A DNA stretch of 64,000 bases, from the NCBI GenBank assembly GCA_033064195.1, contig JARBJD010000201.1, forward strand, positions 1-64,000, written 5' to 3'. Below the pieces are notes generated by a model that worked only from the letters and a program-made list of their open reading frames with translations, searched no databases and had not been told where the DNA came from. Source of the stretch: Blattamonas nauphoetae. Taxonomy: Eukaryota; Preaxostyla; Oxymonadida. This document shows, piece by piece, positions 1 to 10,831 of this stretch; the stretch's first letter is position 1, and each line of letters opens with the position of its first letter. Position numbers and translations under genes: made by a program.

Positions 1-237
1 TGTCAAATAGCAAACGTCAGAAATCTTTCCTGTGCATCGGAGGAGTTATACGTCAGACTATCGAAAGAACAGATCAGTCAAATGGTGATGAACATGTTGA
101 TATCATATCCTCCAAGTTTCTCGAAGATGAAACCAGAATCGTTCGAATATTATCGACCAATCTGTGCCGAAATCTGGATGAAGTACGTGAAAAGAAAATT
201 CCCAAATTGGTTACTTCAGAATGATCTCCAGAAATAA
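1..237 (+). CDS. C-terminal 78 residues of an unrecognised gene (starts off the window)
   Basis: Frame 1 is open from the first base to a TAA at 235-237. The encoded tail is rich in Met, Lys and aromatic residues (for example FEYYRPICAEIWMKYVKRKF) and looks like a folded protein end rather than random sequence, but I recognise no family. It lies 44 bp upstream of the fibre-like gene of copy A. In copy B the same place is occupied by terminal-repeat DNA without this gene. It may be an extra Polinton gene or part of something inserted at the left end of copy A. Confidence 0.45.
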   Translation, partial: CQIANVRNLSCASEELYVRLSKEQISQMVMNMLISYPPSFSKMKPESFEYYRPICAEIWMKYVKRKFPNWLLQNDLQK

Positions 238-280
238 AACTCGTTGTTATTTTTTATTTTAGAGTTTTAATTTGTATTAA

Positions 281-1330
281 ATGAATCCAACTGAAGAGAA
301 TCGTGAGAGACGCCAAACTCCCGCGAGTTTGATGTACAAGGAAAGACGTCGAGTAAGTTCAGAACAAGCATTAATTGAATCAATGAGAGAAGAGAACTGT
401 TCACTCGTCTCTGAGTATGTCAGAAATAATGTGCCGGTGACGTATGTTCATGAGGGATTGTCATTTTTTATTTTCAATGAAAGAACAAACAGAAATGAAT
501 CGACAACAGTTCAATTCACAAATGATTGAGAAAATGATTGATCATAATCTCTCGACGACCAACGAGAATTTGGCAGTGATTGAATCACTTCAGAAGACAA
601 CAGAAGCACAGCAGACAGCGATATCATCAATCCAAAAAGTAGTCAGCACAAATGGATCGATCACGACACCAGAAATTGGAGGATTGATCAATGTGAATGG
701 AGCGAAGTGGAATATATCAGAAGGATCACTTCCGAAGTATCCTGGAACATATCCGGCATCGACATTTTCTTCTGAGTTTCAATATCACAATCACTTGCAG
801 AAACTTCAGGAATTCAGTTCAATGGTGATGGTATCATTCTGTGGTCTCCTGTGACAAACCAGCATTGTAGTACTACGATGAGGACACTGGTTCAGGAGTA
901 TTTTCAATATCCACAACAGGAAGTTTTCTCAGCTGTCAGACAGAAGAGTGAAAAGAAATATTGTGCCATACCCCAATGTTCTCGAGCAACTGAATAAAGT
1001 GGAAATTGTGCAGTATCAATACAACACATTCGATTCGAAGATCAACAAAGTGACAAAGCAAATAGAGAATGAGACAGATGAAGAACACTTGAAGAACTGC
1101 AAAGAGAAATGTGAATGTTTGAAGAAGGAAAGAGAAAGAAACACATTGGTGTGATTGCACAACAGATCCAAGAGATCTTTCCTGAAGTCGTGAACGATTC
1201 CAATCAGATTGTCTTCAAGTTGACTATGCAGAACTCTCTTGCTTCTGCGTGAAAGCCATTCAGGAACTGAGTAGCATTGTCGGACAACAACAGACAATCA
1301 TAAATGAACTGATCAAAAATATAATTCACA
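281..1330 (+). pseudogene. Fibre-like protein with S74-type chaperone domain, Polinton copy A (broken)
   Basis: Parts in order: an N-terminal module of about 57 residues identical in kind to the start of the repeat-domain protein at the other end of the element (MNPTEENRERR...); a Gln/Asn-rich coiled-coil-like stretch; a short shaft region with GGLINVNG; and a C-terminal region with the pattern of intramolecular chaperone (peptidase S74) domains, recognisable from KRNI, a long coiled helix, then IAQQI-EIFPEVV and AIQEL. In phages and some viruses this domain trims and trimerises tail spikes or fibres; a receptor-binding spike on the particle is the likely role. The copy is broken in a few places. 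It is transcribed toward the centre of the element from the inner edge of the terminal repeat. Confidence 0.6.
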
Positions 1331-1332
1331 GA

Positions 1333-1743
1333 TCAATATTCCAACATGAGATCAACCAGAAATTCATAGTACTCTTTGATTATTTTTCCATTGATTGTCT
1401 CTGATGTTTCCATCTCAATCGATTCACCAGAACTGTCTTTGAACCAGATCTTCACAATTGATTGTCGAGTAGTTAATTCCCACTTCTTTCGCTTCGCAAT
1501 CTGTTCGTAACAGAAAGCAACATATGAATCATTGTGTGCATCAGTCTGGATCCAATCACCATGGATTGTGATATGATGCGGAATGTCTTTTGAAATGACA
1601 GTTGAGTTCCCATTTATTTCTTCTTTCACATGAATAAGTGTGCAGTCAAGGAAGTGCACGTATTTTTGATTTCTGGAATTCGTAAAATCAGGAGGGAGTT
1701 GAGCAGTGTGAGAATTCTGAATTGAGAAGTATCGCTTCACCAT
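1333..1743 (-). CDS. 136-residue Polinton protein, unknown (copy A)
   Basis: The start is placed at the ATG of MVKRYFSIQNS at 1743, just downstream of the AT-rich motif shared by the element's genes; nearer upstream codons in the frame are not ATG. The product is small, soluble-looking, rich in beta-type residues (VWIQTD, IVKIWFKD), with no signal peptide or membrane segment. It is convergent with the fibre-like gene and immediately precedes the first capsid-like gene on the same strand, so a particle component is likely. I do not recognise a family. The reading frame looks whole. Confidence 0.6.
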   Translation of the reverse strand: MVKRYFSIQNSHTAQLPPDFTNSRNQKYVHFLDCTLIHVKEEINGNSTVISKDIPHHITIHGDWIQTDAHNDSYVAFCYEQIAKRKKWELTTRQSIVKIWFKDSSGESIEMETSETINGKIIKEYYEFLVDLMLEY

Positions 1744-1783
1744 CTTTGTTTTCCACAAAAATAAAATATCATATTTATTCTAT

Positions 1784-3484
1784 TCAGTATCCTCTCTTCA
1801 CTTCTTCACACGCTTCTTGGAGTCGACGATCAATGACATATCGCACTCTTGGTTGTCCATTCTCAATCCAAAAGAGCCAGTATGTTGCTTGATGTAATGC
1901 CAATATCGGTGGAGGAGGACCTTCTGCAGTTGATGTGTAATATGGATCAAGCGCTCCCTGCTGGATTGGTGTTCCTCTGAAGACAATATGAACTGATTCT
2001 GCTGTCGATGTACCTTCTTCTCCACCAGAGATATTACCTCGTTCTGTTGGAACCATGAATGTGAAACTCGTTGCATCTGTAGTACCAGTGTGGTATCTTC
2101 TTTTGTACAGTTTGTCTTTGTACTCATACACGCGAGGTACGCAAATGGAATTCTCAAACTCTTCTGTTGCAGAACACCCAAGGAAATCTCCATTCACCAT
2201 CATCATTTGATAGAACTCAGGCGAGAGTGTTGACATCGGGTAATTAGGAAAGTTGGATCCAAGCATCTCGAATTGACCAACGTAGTGAGGATTTCTGTAG
2301 ACTGTACATTCGTTTGGTCTTTCTGGGAATAGGCACAATAGATTCATGAGATTGTTGAGCTTGATGCTGATGTTTGATCTCACTCCCATTGCTGTCGCTT
2401 TCGATTGAAATGATTGTGTGTCAATTCTTTCTGCTTTGAGGACATACAGTGTCTTTGATTAGGTATTGATGAGAGATTGTTTTGTTGCATCAGTCATTTG
2501 ATATCCATTGCAAATTGTTGTTGCTTTTTCCACAGATGAAGAAACCAGAGTGGTAGTTGCAGTCTTTATATTGACTCCTGGTATTACTGCTGATGGTTGA
2601 GTGATGTTGGAGTATCCATTACATTGACTGACTGGATTACCAATTTGCATAAATTCCTGTGTTGTATACACCCAATCTCCTTGATATATTATCTCCGCAC
2701 GACCTCCACCAAGCGAGTTTGCAAAATCTTCACAAGCAATATTCCACTGATCTGTGACTGATTTTTGAAGAACAGTTGAAGTTCGAATGGGACAATACAC
2801 AAGTGAATCAGCTGTCAAATGAAATCTCAAACGTAGATTACCAAAGATTGAATTTGGGTTTTGATCAAATGTACTAAGTGGAAGTAAGTTCACAAATGGA
2901 ATCACCAATGGAATTGTGATCGTGTGAGTTGGAGGAAATTTATTAGATCCGAGGAGACCGGAGTATAGTAGCATCCACACACACTTGGATCCATTCTCTG
3001 AACATTTTCACACAAACTGTAGCAGTGCTTCATGTTGTTTTCTCTTCATGTGACTTGAATGTGTGATACAGAAATGATTCGTGAACATGATTATTCTGAA
3101 GTGTCTTATCAATAATGTTACCTTGACTGTCGACGAGTCTCATGTCTCGAATTGCATCTGATGACGATTTAAATCCGTAGAACATTCCGAACACACCAAC
3201 TTTTGAATATCTACATACTCGGGTGATGGAACTGAAACAATGACCTTTAGATCGATACGTAAATGACTCTTCTCAAAGTCAGTCACATCATGACCGTCAT
3301 ACCATAATGGAACTTCAATCTCATCTCCGATTCTGCATGGCATGGGAGGATTTGTTGCATGTACTTCTTGGATTGTGAACACATGTGGTTCTGAATCCCA
3401 TTGTTTTGGCAAGTGGTTCTGCACTTCAATTTGCTCAAGTAATGTCGATGTTGGTTTGGATTGATTTGATCTGATACTTCTCAT
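1784..3484 (-). pseudogene. Capsid-like protein 1, Polinton copy A (broken)
   Basis: This is the counterpart of the gene at 15245-16938 in copy B, with a similar start (MRSIRSNQSKPTSTL) and end (VRYVIDRRLQEACEEVKRGY). The size, a two-part beta-rich layout and the position beside a second related gene fit a double-jelly-roll capsid protein of Polinton type, but the assignment rests on layout and synteny rather than on a diagnostic motif. Broken in several places. Confidence 0.5.
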
Positions 3485-3539
3485 ATATAGAAAAATAAAA
3501 ATACAATATCATTATTTTCTTTGCTGTTTTCAATTTGGA

Positions 3540-5408
3540 ACGATACCGAGATCTTGGTGCAATGCTTTCAGTGTGTGATTTGGATAGTACTCGACTCAGG
3601 GTTCATCGTTACTGAATCGTAGTACCCACCACGTTGTTGCAGTAGTCGCTAAAATCGGTGCTGGAGGATGCGTAAATGTTGTCATCATTCCAAGCTTTTC
3701 AGGAATTCCTTGACTTGTGTCGAGAACATTGTAGTAGGTATCAATCACTCCTTGATAAATCGGATGTGATCTCAATGTGACTGCAACATCTCACACCTCT
3801 GGAACTGGATTGAATCATTGCAGTTTGTTGGACAACCATTTCTCTGAGTTGGAAAGCACAAAAGGAAGTCAGTATTGTCATGAATCGGGCGTACTCTTGT
3901 CATTGTCTCTTTTCATAATTCCGATCACCAGAGAGTTTCTGTTCAACGAGAGAATCCGTCAATGATCGCTCCAAATCATCAGGAACAGCTAGATACGAAT
4001 CGAGGTTGAGAGTCGACAATGCGAACTGATAAAAGCGAGCTCCAATTGTGGTTGTCGGTTGTTCTGGAAAATACCTGTTTTGTAGATTCACTTGAAGATT
4101 CTTCTGCATTGGATTGTGGAAACAAGTGACTTCATTCTCGTAGTGACGAAACAGGAGCATAATATCCTTGGCATTAACGAGTACCATTTGTTGAGTACAA
4201 TCAATTCCTGTTTCCGTTGGTGTCTTCTGAAATGGATAGAACGATATCTTCTCAGCCGGAATTGTTCCAGGACGATCCTGATACATCTTCTTCAGATTCT
4301 CTTTGCATCTTTTCATATTGTATCCAGAGCTCATGCAATACACATCATCAATTTGATACGTCATGACGTTTAGTGAGATGGACTGATCCACAAATTCTGG
4401 TTCTGTTGTCACGACATTGGCTGTTGAACAAACAATGTCTTTGTAACTGTTGGTTGGAGAAATGATTGACCAATTTGAACGAAGTTCTTTGTACATGAGG
4501 TGACAAGATTGTTAAAGAAATATGGACGAGTAGATTGACAGTTTTGAATAGAACTTTGAATTGGAGGACATACCGATTTATAGTCACATATTATTAACGA
4601 GTGTATTGGTCAAGGTGAGTTCAGGATTAACTGGACAACAAACGAAAGCATCTTCATTCATGTGAACACTCAATTTCAGATCTCCAAAGAGACACCGAGG
4701 ATAGTCAGTCATTCCTGAGAATATGAGAAGATCTTCAAGATTAATAGACACACGAATTGGCACATCGATAGTGTCTTGAAACACTCCTGTTCCAGATGTT
4801 GTTGTGAAGTCTGATAATGGAATATAAACACCAGCGACTGATTCGTCATGATTCCAGGCATTTTGCCAAGGTGTGTGACAATGTTTTCGATTCTCTAATT
4901 GACTCTTTGGTTTTATCATGTTGTATATGTGAGACTTCATTGATACATCATTGTTTGTTGTGCTGATGATTCTCTGATTGTTGTGAAGTACAGTAAGGTC
5001 ACGAAAGATTGATGCCGAATGTTTGAGTCCAACGAATATGAATATCCTCTCATTCATGTACGAGCCAATTTTACCTGCAGTTTGTTTCCAGTTGTTGACT
5101 TTCAGAGTTGCTGTCATCGTGAACGTAATGAAGGAATCATCGATTTGACAGATGTCTTGATTACCAGTCAATGGAATGATTATTTCCTGTCCTTTATAGA
5201 AGCGTGAGTTCTCTGATGGTTTCAATTCCTGTATCGAAGTACTGTGAGCTCCATCGTTCATGAGGTAATTAATGTGATGTTCGGACATCAGTTGTTGTTG
5301 TATTTGACCCATGTCATCTCTTGTGTATTCTATCCTTCCAGTGGTATTTCCAGTCAATGATGATGCTCCAGTTCTTTTGTTTGTCAGATGTGTTATATGT
5401 GAGTTCAT
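3540..5408 (-). pseudogene. Capsid-like protein 2, Polinton copy A (broken)
   Basis: Counterpart of 17023-18900 in copy B. The N-terminal half (about 4660-5408) is almost base-for-base identical to copy B, whereas the C-terminal half is clearly more diverged; this sharp change is one of the mosaic boundaries described in the findings. It shares the layout of capsid-like protein 1. Broken in several places. Confidence 0.5.
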
Positions 5409-5740
5409 TTTATCAAAAGAAAAACATAATTGTTACTTTCATTTACTTTTCTTTTATGTTTCTTCGCTTTTGGTTTCAGCTTTTCTTCCAGTTTCAGTAT
5501 TTCTCCTCTGAGCTTGTTCGCTACTGCAGTGTTTCCTTCATTGATCGCTTGCTCGTATTGTGCCATCTTTTCTGCATGGATTTGCTGATCCGATTTCACA
5601 TCTGGAATCATCTCAACTCCAGTCTGTGCAAACTTCGAAATCAATGGTCCAACGAAGGGAATGAGATTCAGAAATGGAGCTCCAACTCTGAGAATGTTTT
5701 TGCCAACTGCTGCTAATTTTGATAACCAACCTGGTGTCAT
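5405..5740 (-). CDS. Small amphipathic/hydrophobic particle protein (copy A)
   Basis: About 110 residues starting at MTPGWLSKLAAVGKN. The N-terminal 50 residues form an amphipathic to hydrophobic segment rich in Gly, Leu and Pro (VGAPFLNLIPFVGPLISKFA), followed by a charged coiled-coil-like helix and a Lys-rich tail (KPKAKKHK). This resembles membrane-active or DNA-condensing minor capsid proteins of adenovirus type in character only; no sequence family is claimed. Its stop overlaps the start of capsid-like protein 2, so the two genes are tightly coupled. Confidence 0.55.
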   Translation of the reverse strand: MTPGWLSKLAAVGKNILRVGAPFLNLIPFVGPLISKFAQTGVEMIPDVKSDQQIHAEKMAQYEQAINEGNTAVANKLRGEILKLEEKLKPKAKKHKRKVNESNNYVFLLIK

Positions 5741-5778
5741 TTTAGGACAATAAAAAATATTCGAATACAAGTGAATGT

Positions 5779-5868
5779 TTATCCTTTGAATTGAATTTTG
5801 GAATTAGAGGAGAGTGGCATATCATCATTGGAGTATCGTCCATTTCGTGGAGGTTCGTACTCGATCAT
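5779..5868 (-). CDS. 29-residue conserved ORF (copy A)
   Basis: ATG at 5868 directly follows the stop of the 72-residue gene, giving a TAGATG junction. The peptide begins MIEYEPPRNGRYSND and ends KIQFKG. The same ORF is present and unchanged at 19275-19364 in copy B, but both lie in a tract where the copies are nearly identical anyway, so conservation is weak evidence. The function is unknown. Confidence 0.4.
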   Translation of the reverse strand: MIEYEPPRNGRYSNDDMPLSSNSKIQFKG

Positions 5869-6087
5869 CTACGGTTTTTGTTGACGATTGATCGCCTTAT
5901 TTTGTTGATAAACGTCCACCATTCCTCCTAATCCATTGAGTATTCCACCTGCTGTTTGTCCAAATTTACTGTTCGTTTGAGAGAGCAATCCACCACCGAC
6001 TTGAAGCAATGTTGGAGCTAGAGGTTTGATGAATTGAAAGAATTTCTTGCCGATATTTTTGAGTTTGTTGAAACTTCCTGGTGCCAT
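5869..6087 (-). CDS. 72-residue Gly-rich hydrophobic protein (copy A)
   Basis: Starts MAPGSFNKLKNIGKKFF, followed by a Gly/Leu-rich hydrophobic region (APTLLQVGGGLL, GGILNGLGGMVDVY) and a basic Gln/Asn-rich end. Preceded on the sense strand by the shared AT-rich motif and a TAAATG start. Probably a small particle or membrane-associated protein. No family recognised. Confidence 0.6.
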   Translation of the reverse strand: MAPGSFNKLKNIGKKFFQFIKPLAPTLLQVGGGLLSQTNSKFGQTAGGILNGLGGMVDVYQQNKAINRQQKP

Positions 6088-6123
6088 TTATGTAAAAATA
6101 AAAAATACAATTCATTTATAATT

Positions 6124-6705
6124 TTAGCGAGGAATAGCTTTCGTCAGAGAAATGCCATAATTGAGAATAGTGTTGTATGCTTCATTGTAGGCGATGCTCA
6201 TGTCTTTTCCTCCAACAAGGATCTTGAATATTGTTCGAAAGATTGGGAGTTTATTCAGACATAAACACTTGTCAGACAGGTCATCCAGTTCGATCACCAC
6301 ATCATTGATCCCAGTGAGTGTCGCAATCAGTGCACAAAAGCACTTTGGTTTGTGATCAGTTTCTTCGATGGTTCAATCAGGTTATTCAGTAGTGTCTTTT
6401 CACAGGAAAATGCATTTTGTAGACGAGCAATAACTGATCTTTGAATGCTGAAATGTTTGATGTATATTCTCGGAGTGGAATAGAACGACTCTGAATTGGT
6501 GCTGATGGATAGGTCTCTACTGGAAGATCATAAGCGCCTGGAACATCTCTAGTTCAACATTAGCACTATGTTCATTCCGATCTTCGAGTTTCGATCTTCC
6601 AGAAGTTGATCCTTTGTTATCGATGATGACATTGTTGGTGATTGACGTTGGTACTGAAGAAGAACTTGTGTGTTTTGTGAATTGACAACTTAGAATTGGT
6701 TGCAT
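6124..6705 (-). pseudogene. 197-residue-type Polinton protein, copy A (broken)
   Basis: Counterpart of 19619-20212 in copy B, with the same start (MQPILSCQFTKHTSSSSVPTS) and much of the same helical C-terminal half. Broken in a few places. Unknown function. Confidence 0.55.
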
Positions 6706-6746
6706 CACTCTACAAAAATCAAAAAATATATATTAATGTTTTAAAT

Positions 6747-7707
6747 TTACATTTCTGCTCGATCTATTTCTCCCATTCCAGAACTGTCCAATTGAGCAAA
6801 TCGATAATATCCAGGCATTTCAGTTTGGAATTGATCGATATCATCATCTGTTCTTGTTGCATAGGCTTGGCGTGTCAGCTCATTGCAAAGTGTCGATATG
6901 TCATCTGAATAGTGATTGAAGTATTCTTTTAAGAAAGTTGAGTCTTGAGGAATCATTTGGAGAAACACAGGATGAATCTGTTCCTTGAAGGCTTTCTTTT
7001 ATTTCATACTGGGATTGTAGTCCTGTACATGATCATGAAGCCATTTGTCCCACATTTGCGATGCTACTTTCGATTGAATCGAATTGAACACCATATTGTC
7101 TAATACATGTTTCTCAAGATTTGCGGGTTTCCTTGACTTGCACGAGTTATTCCCAATACAATTGTCATGAAGTCGCCAACAACTTTCTTCATTATTGCAA
7201 ATGGTTGTTGAGATCGTTTGACTTCATCTCTTCATAGCTGATGTCTCGATAATTGGTTGGCAAATCGTATGTTCCATTTTTGAGGAAATTCCGATGTACA
7301 GCTTTTATTTTCCTTCCATTCTCTTGATTGAATGATGTGTATGGTTTCAGTCTTCGCAAATCTGGGGTTGGATTCATTGCATAGTATGTCTCTTTGACTG
7401 GTCTACTGTTGTATGGAGATAGCATGGCACCATTGACTGCAATCAAATCTCCAGTATCAGTATCGTAGACCATCACATCAGGAACTTGTCCATATTGTTC
7501 TATTTTCGCAGTCCAATTTCGTCCAGTTCTCTTGATGTATTCTAACGCTGATGGAAGACTGCACAGAACATCATTGCGTCTGGTTTGAATATCATCGTCG
7601 GCATAGATTCGTTTCAATGCTGCTTGAGTCTCTGGTCCGTATCTCATTTTTGGTTTCTTCGCTTGTGCTTTTCTTTGTGGTTGAACGTACACTATCTTTT
7701 GTGACAT
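6747..7707 (-). pseudogene. 320-residue-type Polinton protein, copy A (broken)
   Basis: Counterpart of 20253-21215 in copy B. The first half (7160-7707) is nearly identical to copy B and the second half is more diverged. Basic N-terminus (QPQRKAQAKKPK). Unknown function; the position next to the packaging ATPase suggests a particle or packaging role. Broken. Confidence 0.55.
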
Positions 7708-7798
7708 TGTGTGTTTTCATACAAAATAAAACCAAAAGTATATTTTAATTAGAGTTAAATCACAAATGAAGAAATCTCCGTGATCGCTTACAGCATAC

Positions 7799-8619
7799 GT
7801 GAACGCTAAATTGAGTGAAGCATCAAATAGGAATGTTTCTCATGAAGTGCAATCACAAATACATCCAGACTGGAATTTCAATCGCAATAGTGTGAATGTC
7901 CTTGTTGGAAACAGAGGAAGTGGAAAGACATTCAATGCTCTTCGAGAGGTTGCCAAGCTCCAGAATGTTCACGTTAGAAATGAATTATTCCATCTCTTTG
8001 TCTTCGTCACTGATCAGAACATTGATCCAACATTCGATAAATTCAAACCAATACTGAACGTTCCATATGTGAAAGTCAAATACGATGATGCACTTCCATT
8101 TCTGTTGGAATTCTCTGAATCGAAAGCTGCTTGCGAAGAGATTATTGACAACCAGTGGCAAGATAGAATAATAGATGAATGCAGAGAGAATCTCTTTGAT
8201 GCACTTTACATTGACGATTTCTCAGTGAAGAATCTTCAAACGATTATCCTCCTTGATGACTGTCGTAGAATCCTTGGGGAACGTAGAGCATCCAAAATAG
8301 AATGACAATGATGGACCTGTTACTCGAGAATCGACAACCGAAATTCACTTTCTTTCTAACGATGCATGAGCTCTTCAGTTTGTCAGCAGATATGAAGTCA
8401 AACGTCGATTCAATGTGGATCTTTGGAGGATTCAATAAGGAACGAATCAGTCGAGTTAATCCTCAGTTGAACTCACCAATTGATACTCAACACTTCTGGA
8501 ATGTCTACCAAAGGAAACAAAAATGTGAAGCAATCATTCTTCGATACAACACAGATGGAGTTGCACTGAATGAGATCAACAAAGATGGACTAATCAGAAG
8601 GGTCAGAGAGCTCTTGTAG
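7799..8619 (+). pseudogene. Packaging ATPase (FtsK-HerA/A32 type), copy A (broken)
   Basis: Shows a P-loop GNRGSGKT about 40 residues from the start and acidic beta-strand ends (ALYIDDF, IILLDDCRR) expected of Walker B/sensor strands. Polinton genome-packaging ATPases of the A32 branch have this size (about 260-270 residues). The only plus-strand gene in the middle of the element. The start codon is uncertain in both copies, since only a GTG fits the open frame. Broken, few breaks. Confidence 0.7.
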
Positions 8620-8731
8620 AAGGTTCCCAATGGTCTCGTCAAGACTTCGAAGCCTCATGCTGAGAGTGTCTGTCAACGTCCGAATTGATTCTTCAATGTC
8701 TGATAATCTTTGATCAATCGATAGTGAATTA
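8610..8731 (-). pseudogene. 116-residue-type gene, C-terminal portion (copy A), cut by the pogo transposon
   Basis: This is the 3' part of the gene whose 5' part lies at 35152-35371. The pogo-like transposon inserted at a TA inside it, which separates the two parts by 26.4 kb. The fragment matches the end of the copy B gene at 22147-22497 (heptad-like LSDIEESIRTLTDTLS region). Confidence 0.75.
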
Positions 8732-8908
8732 TAGTCCTTAAAATAACCCGCGGTGGGTGAAATAACCAAGTGTGACTCCCTTTAAATATGCATCTCATCA
8801 TTGCACATTGTGCAATATCATAATCGTGCATTCCTTCTTTTTGTGTTCTGTCTCATGTGAGTGCGAATTGAGCAAGAGAATCTGATCATCACCCACAACG
8901 AATCAGAC

Positions 8909-10014
8909 ATGTCCTCATATCTGACTCCCTCAGAGATATATCGCTGTCTCGCTGAGGCGGAGTATCGAGGAATCACAAACAAAGCAGAAAAAGGACTCAA
9001 ATTGTATCTAGAGCAGCCTGTCCGCCACATTGACGTCGTGAATGCGGGAATCTGCAGTCCTCATCAGTTGAACAGGGCAATCACGTCTTTCAACAAGAAT
9101 CAACAGGTCGGCGTTGCACATGCTCCAAACAAGTTTACAGCAGCTGATGAAGAACTTCTCGAACAGTTCATCCTTCAAACTGTGGAAGAACATGGATTCG
9201 CGAAAAAAAGAGACGTACTGATTCAAGTTTGTTCTGATTCCGTTTTAATGACAATTAGGCACGTATCATCTGGAAATCAAGTCTTCGTTTTAGGGAAGAT
9301 AAACCAGAACCCAGCGTTCAGTGGTTGAATCATTGGTTGGGTCGACGACACTGGCTGATCCAATACAGTCCGACCCATCTCGCCCTCGAAAGAAAGGACA
9401 ATACCACAGAGCCAACTCTACGAGCATGGATTGATCTATTTTCGAGTCGTGTATCCGAAGGAAAAATCGACGAAGATCTCATCTACAATTTTGATGAATC
9501 TTCACTCAGAATTGACAATGATACAAAATCACTTGTTGTTTCAACAACTGCTGTAGCAATAAAAGTCGCCCAAGAAAATCCAAGAGTCACAAATGCGACC
9601 TTCTGTGCATGCATTGGATCGTCCGGTTCGCATCTCAATCCAATTATCCTCTGGCCACGAAAATCAGAAGCTCCGGAGTTCCTCAGTCTCAAAAACCACA
9701 ACATAACCTTTCTTTATCGAGGTGTTGGATGGATCGATACCTCAACCTTCCAAGAAGTGATGCTGACTTTCATTTTGCCTCAAATCGACCAACAACGTCG
9801 AAATCTAGGAAAAGCCAAGAAGCGATCTATGTTGGTATTGGATGGCCACCAGACCCGGTACAATCCGGAGGTTTTAACTGAAGCTCAACGACTCAATATC
9901 GAAATCTTGTTGATCCCTCCGCACACTTCACATGAATGTCAGCCTTTAGACCAGTATCCGTTCGCCACTATCAAGGGTCACCTCACCAAAACTTTCTGCC
10001 CTCTATCCACCCTT
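8909..10014 (+). pseudogene. pogo/Tigger-type DDE transposase, N-terminal and catalytic part
   Basis: The product would cut and rejoin the transposon ends in the nucleus. The ATG at 8909 (MSSYLTPSEIYRCLAEAEYRG) opens a psq-like helix-turn-helix followed by a CENP-B-like second DNA-binding segment (FTAADEELLEQFILQTVEEHG). The DDE_1 core shows the first Asp in YNFDESSLRI (about 9490), the second in LVLDGHQTRYN (about 9835) and the third in ECQPLDQYPF (about 9945), the last two separated by about 35 residues. The frame changes near 9300, just before QWLNHWLGRRHW, so it was probably already inactive or carries one later indel. Polinton copy B interrupts it after 10014; the C-terminal part continues at 34465. 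Confidence 0.85.
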
Positions 10015-10831
10015 AGTAGTTATAGAAGCGAATAGAGAACCAATCTGAAATTGTCATTGAAATCAAAACCAAAAGTCAAGTCCGATTGACCAATTTTGAA
10101 TCTTGTATTAAAAGGAATTTATGACATTTTGATGACATCAATATTTGGCCTAAATTCTTAAAATATGTCCAATATTTTGACCTCGTGAAAAGTGTCAATT
10201 TTGAAGCAAATTTTGGCAACATTCGAAAAAATGTTGGCACTTTTTTGGTGTTTTTTGCTTTTTTACCACAAATCAATGAAATCCAATGTGAGAACCATTT
10301 CGAAACATTCTGAAAAAAATTTTAAAATCTCGGGGACACTGTCGGTCATCGATCAAGACAACCCCGATGAAAATCGGTTGGGAATTCGTGGAGCTGTGTA
10401 CCGAACTTAGGTCCAAAAAGTGACGAAAAAGTCGATGTTCAGATTTCGCCACTATGAACACCTTTATGTCTCAAATTGTGTTCAAACACGTTCTAAAATT
10501 ACGAAATTGATGTTGATAGGTGAAATTTTAGGAAAAAAGCACTTTTGAAAAAAAAGTTTGATCCGACCCCACAACATATTTTGAAAATGACAAAATTTTT
10601 AAGGAGGAGAAAGTGACGTCTCGCTCTTCTCCTACACGTCACTTTTCGCCCTCTGATGGTCTCCGTAGGTGTCAAAACGATAGTGGACAGGTATTCGCGT
10701 CATTCGGTTTTGACGATCCTCGACACACGATCGTTTTCACAATTTTTTGTCAATTTTCATTTCTCATTAATTTCCTTCAAACCACTTCGCAATCGTACTA
10801 AAACAACCCTTTTTTGAGAATTCTGGTTTTA

